Source: Phlebopus portentosus
Taxonomy: Eukaryota > Basidiomycota > Agaricomycetes > Boletales > Boletinellaceae
NCBI GenBank assembly: GCA_037892935.1
Contig: JAYXKI010000006.1
Coordinates: 868,001 to 932,000 of the forward strand
Direction of reading: 5' to 3'
Length of the DNA stretch: 64,000 nucleotides
In this document: in pieces, positions 1 to 9,945 of the stretch
Layout of the letters: the number at the start of each line of letters is the position of its first letter
Numbering within the stretch: position 1 is the first letter of the stretch
The notes under the pieces: model-generated
Told to the model about the DNA's origin: nothing
The model's input: the letters and a program-made list of their open reading frames with translations, nothing else
Database searches by the model: none
Program-made: the position numbers and the translations under genes

Positions 1-503
1 TCTTCTACCGGAATCCCTGCTTCCTCACTGTACACATTTCCTTCCGACGCATGTGCAGAGGGCATCCAAGCTACAGACTTCGGCTCTCCTACGCTGGGAA
101 TCCCTTCTTCTGTGAGTTATCTGGAGGCGATTTTGGCATTTATAGCCTAGCTCATGCTTTTTCATAGATTGTCGGTTATTCAAGATCCCCTGCAGCACCG
201 CAGCCAGTTCGCGCCATTCCTCCCAGTCTCCTCCAATGGGATCATGAGCAATCGTCCGATTCATCTGCGCCGAATACGTCTACGGCCCATGATGTCGGAT
301 CATCTGCTGCTTACACACTTTGGCCTTCGGTGCATGGGTACGATGTCGAATACTCTGGCGTTGGTAATGACATTGTTCACCCCGACCTTGCGTTCACATA
401 CAGCACAGACGCATCATGGCAGACGCATCTCACTTTGGATGATCCTTTATCGTTTCCATACGACTGCTTCTTCGATCCGGGTTTTTTTGAGTTTTATGCA
501 TAA
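1..503 (+). CDS. 3' end of a gene, probably MATA-type HMG-box protein (partial)
   Basis: An open frame runs from the left edge to a donor at 112 (gtgagt). A 56-bp intron ends at 167, and the frame continues from 168 to a TAA at 501-503, giving about 148 residues. No domain is visible because the N-terminal part lies outside the window. The tail is rich in Ser, Pro and acidic residues and ends in an aromatic/acidic stretch (DDPLSFPYDCFF). The intact HMG-box gene 2.8 kb downstream has a tail of similar composition (EPPPFDVYLPL), and an HMG pseudogene lies between them, so I infer this is the C-terminus of another tandem HMG-box paralogue. The exon join is in phase and well supported. The family assignment is only inference from position and composition. 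Confidence 0.55.
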
Positions 504-1391
504 ATCGTCACTTGTTCTATCTGTGATGCCTGCGTTTATGTACTTCTGTATTCCTGCCACGGCCAATTTTTTTGTATAGGGCTCTGTTTACCTGCTGCGA
601 CGTCTATGCACGTTCATCATCTCAATGGACCGCTGAGATATCAGCATCTTTGCTGGAGCACTGCCTGAAAAGAAGCTAGATAAAGCTCGCTTGAGATCAG
701 GATTGAGAATAACCGTCCTCCCCCCTTCCCCCCACAAAAACGATCGACGTTTTCTGTACTCCTAGAGTCCTTGGCGAACTTCCAGTTCCTCTTGACTCCG
801 AGCATAAGGCATAAGTGGCTGATGTTTCGCTGTCTTGGCGTATACAATAGTGCTTCTTACAACGGTAGAGTAGAAGGCTGTTCTCGATGAGGTCCAGGAA
901 TGCGTTCCATCGTGGATGCTTGGAGCTCCAATGCGCGAGTCAGACTTTAAAAATGTCTCCCCTCTCATAAGGCTTCCATGAGAGTTCGAGCTTCGCATTG
1001 GCTTTCGTGTCCTCGTTCGAAGACTGAATGAAAAATGGAAATCTGAGCTCGGTTCGCAGAACTACGCGTCATTGTGCTTTTTTGACGTGCTAGCATCACC
1101 CAGTTTTGAATTCAAATCTTCAGGGAGAAACGCCAGGTCTACGTTTTCTATTAGCCACAATGCAAGCAAGTAGGGCGAATGCTTGGGTTTGGCGTGGATG
1201 ACCTATTGTGACGAACCAAATGGGCTTGCCTTCTGGGACGCCAGAAAACACGATGTGGTCAAGGAACGTAGTTTTCCTTTTCCGGAAGCCAGACCACGAC
1301 CTTCTCAAGACGCGTCTGAACAGTTCAAATATGAGTCGGAGGCGGGGAAAGATGGGTCCCCGAAGTTCTCTTGACCTCTACACGCTGCATT
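504..1391. other. Intergenic spacer with duplicated upstream block
   Basis: I see no gene here. From about 1183 to 1391 the sequence is clearly similar to 3075-3285, upstream of the intact HMG-box gene. Shared words include acgatgt/acgacgt, agttttcctttt and gcgtctgaac, and the resemblance continues into the start codon region. This looks like a duplicated promoter and 5' leader. 504-1180 holds nothing I can name. Confidence 0.5.
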
Positions 1392-2258
1392 ATGCCCGCC
1401 GACCGCTCTGCCGCTCTATCCGTGAACGCCACGTATCCTGGGCAAAGGTAGATACCTTGTGTCCCTACCATTCTTATTTATACACAAGCCGAAGCTAGCT
1501 CTAAGCAAACGGAGGCTCAGTCAGGCCCTTCGCCACATTCACGTGAAGCCCTCATGATAGTCCTGCGTCGGTCTCACCACCCCGGAGGAAGAAACACGCA
1601 CCGAATGCATTCATCCTCTACCGGTCATTCATGATCGCGAGCAGACTCTACCCTCCGGAACTAACGCATCAGAGCAATGTCTCGCGCTACGTTGCGGAGA
1701 AGTGGAAGCGCATCAGAGGAGTACCGGAACTTCTTTTTCAAGAGGGCAGAACACGAAAAGAGGCGCTTTGAATCCGAGTAGGTTTTAAAGGTGTCGAAGT
1801 AGAGGAGTGCACGACGTCATTCCATGGACACGGGCAGCATAATCGAGACATTTTTCCATGCAAGACTGTGTCTCTGACCGTCCTGCGACTCCGACCTTGC
1901 ATAACACGTCCCCTCCTGAGTCAGATGCATCGCTTATGCTGCTCACTGATCCTACCCTTGAATCGCCCAGCTCGGTAGGTCCATACTTCCCACCGCAGAA
2001 ACAAGCATGTAAGCTTATTTTCCCGACGAACCAGAACCACCTGCTGCACGACTTGTAACACATTCGATCCATCCCAGCCTTCTACACTGGGGTAGAGATC
2101 ACTCGTCCTATGTGAGCGACCAGAGCATCGGTGTCACACAAGGTACTCTCCCAGGCATGAATTTGTTGTCCGAATTCGCCATGGGGCCGCTGGAGCTGGA
2201 CTTCGGCACCGGATACGCCACAGCTGGTGAGGCTATTGCCTGGTCTGACTCTGCATGA
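1392..2258 (+). pseudogene. MATA-type HMG-box pseudogene
   Basis: The ATG at 1392 and its leader match the start of the intact HMG gene at 3286 (MPADRSAAL versus MPTTRSPAR). A donor-like gtagat follows exon 1 and the acceptor side again matches the downstream copy. The HMG core is readable (APNAFILYRSFMIASRLYPP, then VSRYVAEKWKR), followed by EEYRNFFFKRAEHEKRRFES in a different frame. At least two frame changes are needed: one before the box, where the leading SRE.. segment is out of frame with the PPRRKKHAPN segment, and one inside the box after WKR. A stop (TAG at about 1780) follows the box. An open tail (TLPGMNLLSEFAMGPLELDF) ends at TGA 2256-2258. The box is normally uninterrupted in this family, so I read this as a decayed tandem copy. 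Sequencing error is possible but would have to occur twice. Confidence 0.75.
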
Positions 2259-3285
2259 CTGCAAAGCATGGATATACCATGGTAGGCATGTGCTGATCTG
2301 GAGTTCTCTCTTCCTCCTGCATTTACATACGATAAACTTTTATGGCCAATCTTACCTATTTCCTTGTGTATATATAAATCCACGGATGTTAGTCTGTTCA
2401 AAGATGGACGAATTCAGCAGGTACTATGATGCTAACAGTTTGTTCGGACCGTATCACCAAGGCTTTTTCGATCACTCCGACGGGTTGTGCGACCGGCAGG
2501 TGCGTACGGACGACATTGATACACGGAATCTTGAGATAGGAGGTATAAGCACCCGTCTGCTGATCGCTTTTATGTCGTGAGACGTGTCATGTTGGTAGTG
2601 GGAGAAGAAGGTCGTGTGTGATTATAGCGAGGGGATGTGCTTATAGCGAGAGGGAGAGCAGTGTAGACAAAGAAGAGGGGTGGCTCACCTTATATAAGAT
2701 CCTACTCGAGGCTGACAATATAAAGTAGACTAGTGGCGGCGAAACAGAAAAAGGCTCTACTTGCAGATTATTATGCAATTATGATAGCGATATAGTCTGG
2801 TAGTAGGCAGATAAGCTCAAGATCATGTAATGATGGGAGTCTGGTTGACGGCGAAGAGGAAGGACGGCGGAAAACAGAAACGCGCGTTATTTGGGTTTGT
2901 TGACGTGTTTTTTGATCGCGTGATGCTTACCTAAGCTCAACCTTTGTCTGGCTAGTATAGAGGCACGGTGCTCTCACTAAAGATTACTATCGGTAGACGA
3001 CGGACGGCTGACATTGCCTAGCTTATTCAACACCATGGTGGAGCTGTGACGTCTGCTTAGACGCGAGGGTGGATCAGACCGACCGATGTGACAAACCGAA
3101 AGGGTTTCCTTTTCGGGATGAGCTGGAAACACGACGTGATTAAGGAGTGTAGTTTTCCTTTCCTGGAAGCCAGACTTTGGCCTTCTTCCAGCGCGTCTGA
3201 ACTGTTCAAATACGCGTCAAGAGGCGGGACAAGATGAATCCCCAACAGCTCCTTCAATCTTCTTGCTTGACGAACTCGCGCTATT
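2259..3285. other. Intergenic spacer between HMG copies
   Basis: There is no supported gene. A short frame at 2404-2580 starts MDEFSRYYDAN but has no recognisable content. The last 200 bp (about 3075-3285) is the second copy of the duplicated HMG upstream block and presumably carries the promoter of the intact gene. Confidence 0.4.
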
Positions 3286-4346
3286 ATGCCTACTACTCGT
3301 TCTCCAGCTCGGTCTGCGGTGACTCCGTATCACTGTCAGAGTACGGGTACGTACCTCTTGTTAGGATCAATGCAGACGCTGATATATATACCAGCTGAAG
3401 TGAGCCCAAAGAACTCGGAGGCTCAGTCTAGTTCTTTGTCGACTTCACGTGCTACCAAGGATGATATCTCTGCATCCGTTTCACCAGAGTCGTCTCTGAA
3501 CACCACAGTATCTTCAAGGAAACGTCGATCACCAAATGCGTTCATACTTTACCGGTCGTACATCATCGCAGAGAAGCTCTACCCTCCGGAGCTGACGCAT
3601 CAGAATGAGGTCTCGTGCTTTGTTGCGAGGAGGTGGAAAGCTGCGCCTGTCTCTGAGCGCAATAGGTTCTTCAGAATGGCCGATGATGAAAAGCGGCGCC
3701 TCAAAGACGAAAGTCCTCGTGTTGAACCGAGCAAAAGGAAGAGGTCGAGGTCAAGTAAAAAATCGCGTACTTCTCGTATAGACGGTCCTCGCGATCAGAT
3801 GGAGTCCTCGGAAACCTGTACTGCTGATGCAAAGTTCCCTATGCTGTCACTTCCGTTCGACTTCCCGACAATATCTTCGTCGTCTCAGACCATTTCAGCC
3901 CCTAGCTTTGATGCTTTCCCTCTGGCAAGTCTTTATATATCTCATCCCGTCTGCTTATTTACTCACCCGATAACCAGCAGACTGCTGACTATGTGTTGGA
4001 TTTTCCTGAGGCATCTCAGCGCCCCTACGCGACCTCTTATAATCTTCCGGACTGGAATCAAGAGCTCGATAAACATGAGCACGACACTTTACAGCCAGGC
4101 CATGCGCTTTCTCATTGGCCATCGTCATCATCCTATCCTTCCTCTTCCTCCACGCCGTACCAAGTCGATAACAGCTATTTTGGAGCTCTCGACGCCGCGA
4201 TGCAGGTTGAAATGGATTTCCAGCTTTCAGTCGAAGGCAATACCTCATTCGCGGAAGACCTCGGTCCTGAGCTTACCTCATACTGGGCGGAACCGCCACC
4301 CTTTGACGTCTATCTTCCTCTCATGCCCTCGTCTTACGATCAATGA
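3286..4346 (+). CDS. MATA-type HMG-box transcription factor
   Basis: The model is three exons, 3286-3346, 3395-3924 and 3978-4346, giving 319 residues. Intron 1 is GT-AG (48 bp). Intron 2 appears to use a GC-AG pair with the consensus gcaagt donor; reading through it instead loses the acidic tail frame. The HMG box spans about residues 62-130 (RSPNAFILYRSYIIAEKLYP, then VARRWKAAPVSERNRFFRMA). It has the PNAF(I/F)LYR signature of the MATA_HMG class used by fungal mating-type and sexual-development regulators, which bend DNA at ACAAT-like sites. A basic stretch (KRKRSRSSKKSR) follows, a likely nuclear localisation signal, and then a Ser/Pro/acidic tail suited to activation. No pheromone, receptor or homeodomain genes lie nearby, so I do not call it a mating-type gene. 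It is the only intact member of the local tandem array. Confidence 0.85.
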
Positions 4347-4870
4347 ACGTTACGTTGTCGATTCACTTAGCGATATTTCATTCATTCTCCGATTTCCATG
4401 CTCACAACTTTTGTATTCCTACCAATTTCGCCTGTTATCATAACTACAGCTCTCTCAAACGTGCAATTCTATGGTGTCATAATCTTTGACATTGAAATGC
4501 ATTGCTACTTCTCCGAAAGATCGTGTGAGTCCTCCCCTGAACCCGCGCGTTCCTCCTTTATACGTTCATCGAAGAATCGCCTTCCAAATCGGACAATAAC
4601 AATGCGTTGAGTGACTTCTAATCGCAAGATTTCCCTGCCAGAATCCGCAAGTAAGGATCGATCCGACAAGAGCTAAGAACACAATCTTTTGGCACCCGCC
4701 CGACCTCGTTCCACGTCGAAGACAGACGTCATCACATATCGGGTCGTTGAAGTCGAGAACATAACATGTATTGATGCAAGAAAAGCTTACTCCCCTGCTG
4801 CGCCGTCGTCTGTTCAGTCAGTAAGCTATATTGCTACGACACTGCCCAGCGGCCAGTATCAGAATCAGAA
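4347..4870. other. Convergent intergenic spacer
   Basis: This spacer lies between the 3' ends of the HMG gene (+) and POP4 (-). No gene was recognised. An agaatcagaatcagaat-like hexamer repeat occurs near 4860, next to the POP4 stop. Confidence 0.4.
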
Positions 4871-5938
4871 TCAGAGCTCGATCGTTTCCTTGGATTTGAA
4901 CTTCCTCCCTGCGCGTTCAGCAGAACGGAACCTGAATTGATTTCCGTACAACTCGAACTCCATTTGAGGTACAGTATCAATGTTGAATGACGGGGTGCCC
5001 GAGGATGATGTGCTACCATCTTCCTCGCAATTTACTAAGGATGGCGGAGCTGGCACGAGAGGACGAACATCATAAAGAGGTATTTTGAAGGTAAAGATCG
5101 TGCCTTGTTTCGGTATGACTAGGCCGCGAGTGTCAGCTGTGTAGTTAAGAACAATCGAGAAATCATGACCCACGCTTCACTTGATTCCTGACGGTAATGA
5201 CCTTGAATGCATTCTCGGTTTCATGGATTACAATCCCGGATAATCCGATAAGACACGGATTTCTAGCTTGCTTTACTATTTCGCGTCAGTCGGAAGATAC
5301 GATAAAAAGTACTAGCAAGATTCAAGACATACCAGTAATTATAGATCCATGGAAGTCCGCCTTCACAAGCTTCGCATGCATAGTCGCTGAACTAGGCATT
5401 GGAGGATTGTCCGGTATTTTCGCAGGAAGAGGGTTGAGACCATGTAGTTCGCACATGTAGCCGAGCCATAGATGATGCAACGGAACGAAGAGTTCATATC
5501 TTATCTGCTAGTAAGTTCCCGATTTCCAGCACTATATGCAAGACAACACACCTCTTTTGCGACTCCTCCAGCTTCCATAGCCCCTTCAACTTGGCCTCTT
5601 TCTTACTGATCAACCTCAACTTTTTCCGTTCTAGTTCTTTCCCGCGACGAGCCTTCCTTTCTTCGCGTTGTTTCTTAAGTCGACTGTCCCGTGCGGGATT
5701 CTCGAGCAAGACTTGTTTGTTCTTGACCCTGTTTTCGTAGAGCGCTTTCGGGTCTAGGTTTTTGGACTTGCTGAGATTGGACTGGACGAAGGACGGAGTG
5801 AAGGGATGTGCCGACGAGAAGACCAGCCGTTCATTCTGAAAACCATATTTTGAACGATAAACGTCTTTTTAATACAACATGCATACCTTTGTTCGCGATG
5901 AAGGCAATTGCTGATATGGGTTGAGCGTTGGCTTCGAC
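4871..5938 (-). CDS. POP4: RNase P/MRP protein subunit POP4 (Rpp29), 5' end missing or unresolved
   Basis: This gene encodes the Rpp29/POP4 subunit of nuclear RNase P and RNase MRP, which process tRNA 5' ends and pre-rRNA. Several minus-strand exons join in phase: about 5938-5887, 5835 down to about 5570 (basic, Lys/Arg-rich, RLKKQREERKARRG), then YELFVPLHHLWLGYM, a segment with GLSGIVIHETENAFKVIT, and a last exon with KLIPKQGTIFTF and LYGNQFRFRSAERAGRKFKS, ending at TGA 4871. The order and motifs match the UPF0086/Rpp29 fold, whose C-terminus in the family reads YGS.FQLRSSERSAKKFK. The most 5' readable exon (ending TKSSRT-like before a gtatgc donor at 5886) contains no ATG. Upstream the frame meets a TGA, and the same DNA is coding on the plus strand for a CACTA transposase fragment. 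The gene is therefore either truncated by the transposon or starts in an exon I cannot see. Confidence 0.85.
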
Positions 5939-6700
5939 GAGCCGGGTGCAGTTCAACAAGGCCTTGGAGAAATGGGAAGCTAACGAACGCGATCCAACCA
6001 AGGATCCCTATGAACGTCCAAGGCTTCGAATGCACCCAGACGACGCCAATAATTTCCTCAAGCTTGCGGCGGCCCTCAAAGTGATTCTTGGACGTACGGT
6101 TCGTCTGGCGGACTTGGATAGAGCCGAAATACTTCTCAAAGATTATCTTGAGGGGTGTCTTACGGTGAGGCTTCATTTTTTCTTATTTCAAGCTGCTTAT
6201 TTCAGTTTTGTTTTGTCAGATTCATCCACTCGATGTAAAACCCAATCATCATTGGGTTTTACATATTCTTGACCAGATCCGGGACTTCGGTCCCGTTTAC
6301 GGTTTCTGGACATTCACGGGAGAGCGCCTGAACAAAGTACTCAAGAGTTTCAGGACAAATAATCATAATGGTGGTGAGATCGAGATGAGTTTCATGCGAG
6401 CGTTTTGTCGTGACGTCGCACTCCAAGATATGGTAAGTAACGCATACAGGGCGTTAAACATGGGAGAATCCCTTGCAGACTATCTGACTGGAGGAGGGGG
6501 TCAATTGGTATGTCTTCGTCTTGCGCTGAGGACATGGTTGGGGCCCAGTAGTTCTGTGGGGACATTCCTCATGGTTTCAGCATTTTTATGCATGTTTTAT
6601 ACTATTTTTCATGTGGACTTGACGCACAAACTTGCAAGACTGTCAATAAATGACACTGATTTCTATTTTGACAAATATGGCAATTGTATGTGACCAAGCG
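5928..6700 (+). mobile_element. CACTA-type transposon fragment (Tnp2/DUF4218 C-terminal region)
   Basis: An open frame from 5928 reads HPDDANNFLKLAAALKVI, then RLADLDRAEILLKDYLEG. It splices over an intron at 6165-6219 into IHPLDVKPNHHWVLHI, DFGPVYGFWTFTGERLNKV and NNHNGGEIEMSFMRAFCRD. This is the C-terminal DUF4218-like part of Tnp2-family CACTA transposases, which are common in Agaricomycete genomes. The catalytic transposase_21 region, which should precede it, is absent, so this is a fragment and not an autonomous element. The frame loses recognisable content after about 6480 and becomes AT-rich. Its left end abuts the POP4 5' end, and two 30-bp direct repeats lie just beyond its right end. 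Confidence 0.8.
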
Positions 6701-6736
6701 GATTGACGATCAATATTACATCAGCGAAAGGAGAAA

Positions 6737-6865
6737 CGTGTCGAGTGAAGTCATGCACTGGCACGCATACAGCCTTGCACGCACGTTTGAGCTATATAGA
6801 ACAGGGTATCCCAGACCAATTTAGGGGTCTCGTTTCGTGTCGAGTGAAGTCATGCACTGGCACGC
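6737..6865. repeat. Pair of 30-bp direct repeats (6737-6766 and 6836-6865)
   Basis: Two perfect 30-nt copies, starting cgtgtcgagtgaagtcatgc and ending actggcacgc, lie 99 bp apart. They sit between the CACTA fragment and the SAM-domain gene. CACTA elements carry short sub-terminal repeats, so these may be remnants of a transposon end. No terminal inverted repeat partner was identified. Confidence 0.7.
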
Positions 6866-6979
6866 CCCCTTCGTGGTCGACTCTCAACACAACCACCACA
6901 ATCCCGTAAGGCCAGAGGCAGCCTCTCAGTCGAGTTATCAGCGTCCTCGGCGGCGAACGTGGTTGTTGTCGTTGGAAAA

Positions 6980-9088
6980 ATGTCGGTCATCGCTTCGTCG
7001 CCTGAAAAGAAGCCGTTTCCTGTAACGTCGCCAAGTGGAAACCGCGTAGAGCGTGGCAGCACACCGTCGACGCCCAACCAGCATCCTTATGCCATCAAGA
7101 CAACTTCAACCGCCGTCCTGACTCGTTCGAACAGCACTGGTTATGCTGCACCTCATCAACATGTCTATATACCCAGTACACCAACATCCAACTCAAAGCA
7201 TCGTCATAGCAAATCGGACTTATCTCGTCCTTCCCCGAGGCCGCTCCCTATACCGCCTTCTTTGGAGTCGCCCAGCAAGGCTCGCAGAGGACACGGCTAT
7301 ACATCGTCTGAGGAACTCGTCTTTCCCTCAGTGAGGGCGCGGGCTGATACCCTTCCAAATGCTTCAGGCGTGTCCCTGTCCGCGTCACCCTCCCCAGCCA
7401 AGGCTGACGACCTCCCATCGAACCCAAGAGTATGGACGACCTCTCAGCTGGCCTCTTATCTGATAACTGCTCTTCGCGTCAAGTCAGGCGAGGTTCTGCC
7501 TCTACCACTTCCAGTTGCGAAAGATATTGCAGCATTTGTAAAGGAAGCTCGTCTCAACGGCCGCTCGTTTCTCCGTCTCAATGAGCAGGACCTTGAGTCG
7601 TAAGTTTCTATCTCTTGTATTCTAGTCGCCTATCTGAAATTTACTTTACAGAATGGGAATAAATAATCTCTGGCGCGAAGCTCTCTTAAACGCCTCGCGC
7701 AATCTTCGTCAGAACGTCTTGAAAGGGCGTATCTGGGGCTTTGACGCAGACGACGTACTCGAGCCGACGCGCGTCCTGCCTTACAGAAACGCGTACAATT
7801 CATCCACGTCTTCTATCGACGAAGAGATTGGGTCACAGGAGTCGACCCCTCACAAAGGTGGTGACCGTAAAGGACGCGTCCGCGGACTTATCGCGAGCCT
7901 TGAACGAGCATCAAGTTCAGGATCCGGATTGAGCAACCATGGAAGCTCTACGAGTGAAGGCGATGTCATTCCTGCGTGGGTGGATGAGGAAGCGTCCTTC
8001 GCGAGTGGATCGGAAGCCAGCGAAGTCGAGGAGCGAAAAGCACGCGCGGTAACCAAGAAGCGGATCTTCCCTGAGCCTCCTACATTACTTGCAAATGCGT
8101 CGCAAAAGGCACAGACAGCACCGTCCAGCGTTTCAAGTCCTGAAGAGGAGCCATCTGTCGAGGACTTGCTTGTATCAGGTTCTATGTCTGGTAGCTGGGG
8201 AGCCAAAGCATGGGAAGATATGAACACCGGCGAAACTATGAAACACATTGGCGTTGAGCATGGGGCTAACAATGGAAACAGCCATGACGACATCTTTGGA
8301 CAGGTTGAGGTTGCGTCTAGATCGGGCAGCGGGAAACATAGCGACAGTCGTAAAGGCGATGCACGAAAGCAGGCTAAGGACATCTTTGCGCGTACTTTGC
8401 CCCACGACCACTCCCTTCGCCTCCTAAGTCGGAAGCTTGTTCACCGTTGCTTCCCACTCCACCTGTGCATATACCCGCGAAGGCAGATAGGAGCGTCCAG
8501 GTCGATTCGGGGTCTCCGGACCCGGGTGGAATTCGAGATAGAGCTCAAGATGCTGATGTGACGTCTACGGAAGACTCGGAGAAGCTGCGGCAAGCACTAT
8601 CTCTTCTGGAACAATACAAAAAGCAACTTTCTGAACTCGAAGAGAAGATCACCCTTCTGGAACGCGAAAATGCAGAGCAGGCACGCATAGAGCATCGTTC
8701 ACAAGCCATAGAGACCGACGCACTATCCACGCTCTCGAGTGCGCGCGCTCCAGCGGGTTCACACTTAACGGAATTGAGACTTTCCTTACCGGACCATGTC
8801 GAGACCGCGTCGCACGAGTCCCCGACCTCGAGATCAGGGCTTCCAGTAGACTGTGGCGTCGACTCGGCTAGAAGCTCGCTACATTCTTCTATTAGCGCTG
8901 AGGATTCCGACGAATCGGCCTCCCCACGCTCTAATGCTGGGCCAACGTGGCACGGACGACACTTCGATAACCACGAATGGGATCCAGTAGAAAACGGAAT
9001 AGCTTCCTACGTTCTTATGGTCGGCGTTGGGGTCTGTGCCGTCGTTCTTTCGACGATATTGAAGCGCCTGGCGGGAAAGAAGTCTTAA
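6980..9088 (+). CDS. SAM-domain, coiled-coil, tail-anchored protein (hypothetical)
   Basis: The inferred exons are 6980-7599, 7652-8391 and 8436-9088, totalling 2013 nt (670 residues). Without the last intron (donor gtactt, 44 bp) the frame would be lost, and the total is divisible by three only with it. The N-terminus is low-complexity and Ser/Pro-rich. About residues 150-225 look like a SAM domain (WTTSQLASYL, LNGRSFLRLNEQDLES, MGINNLWREALL), a helical protein-interaction module. A coiled coil lies near residues 495-545 (LRQALSLLEQYKKQLSELEE). One hydrophobic helix near residues 642-660 (YVLMVGVGVCAVVLSTIL), followed by KRLAGKKS, predicts a tail anchor in the ER or outer mitochondrial membrane. 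I do not know a named orthologue. An upstream in-frame GTG at 6959 was not used because ATG 6980 is available. Confidence 0.75.
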
Positions 9089-9945
9089 AGTTTTCCACCG
9101 AGGGGGGAGGCAAGATACTTCTAATTTTCGACCACAGTCTTCTGTTCTCGTCCCTCGTCGTCGATATCCGCAATTATCCGCCTCTAAGGACCATTATGAG
9201 GGGAAGAAGGATACTCACTCAATGTACATTATGCTCTTTCAAAATTTCGGACTTTTTCTTTGCGGCGTTACGGCGCCTGATTTTGTCGACCTGAATATCA
9301 GGGGAGAGGCGCCTTGCTCCGCCGTTTCAATGATCTTTCTTTTGTGGCCGCTCATCGTCCTCTCCGCGTCTTCCATCATCTTCGACTTCGCTCCTTCCAT
9401 TATAGTCCCACACCAACACAATTGGGGGAATTTGAAATTGAAGGGAAGAAGACGTGCTCTTTGTGGTTCTCTTTTCCCGTCGCTTAATTTAGTTCCTGCT
9501 CGACGTCGTGCCGGGAGGGGTGTCGCTTATGACCGTTGCTCATCTCCGCATTATCTGCTTTCGTCGATTTTTTGCACTCCCTCGGGTCGTTCCTTAGCAC
9601 CCGACCCCTTACCGACTGATAAACTTTAACACATTCGACCCCTGCTGACAAAACCTTCCTGAAAGTTTACGAACTTTGACGAAATTGTTTTACGACCGTC
9701 ACGAAATTGTTCATGTAGTTTCAAAATGTTTCAACCCCTCGGCCTGTAATTTGTGTACGTATGAGCCCTGTATGCCCTTGTACTGTGATTCATATGAAAA
9801 GCACTGATGGTGTTGTGAGAAGCGCACTCGAGGAGTCTTAGAGTTTGCACGTTGTCGGACATGAGGTTATGAAACGTTTAACCAGTAAAAGTTGCGATCG
9901 TCAAGGTAAACCCGGAAACAAACTCTACAATTAATCCGCAAGCGT
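9089..9945. other. Convergent intergenic spacer
   Basis: This is an 857-bp spacer between two 3' ends (SAM-domain gene and phosphate transporter). It is T-rich and its short open frames have no recognisable content. It presumably holds both 3' UTRs. Confidence 0.4.

Noticed and set aside
3286..4443. Single 385-codon open frame over the HMG gene
   Set aside because: Its last 170 codons are out of frame with the acidic tail; splicing at 3925-3977 gives a better product ending at 4346.
8378..8561. Alternative C-terminus of the SAM protein ending at 8561
   Set aside because: Reads a low-complexity Arg-rich tail with no domain and would orphan the downstream coiled coil and membrane anchor.
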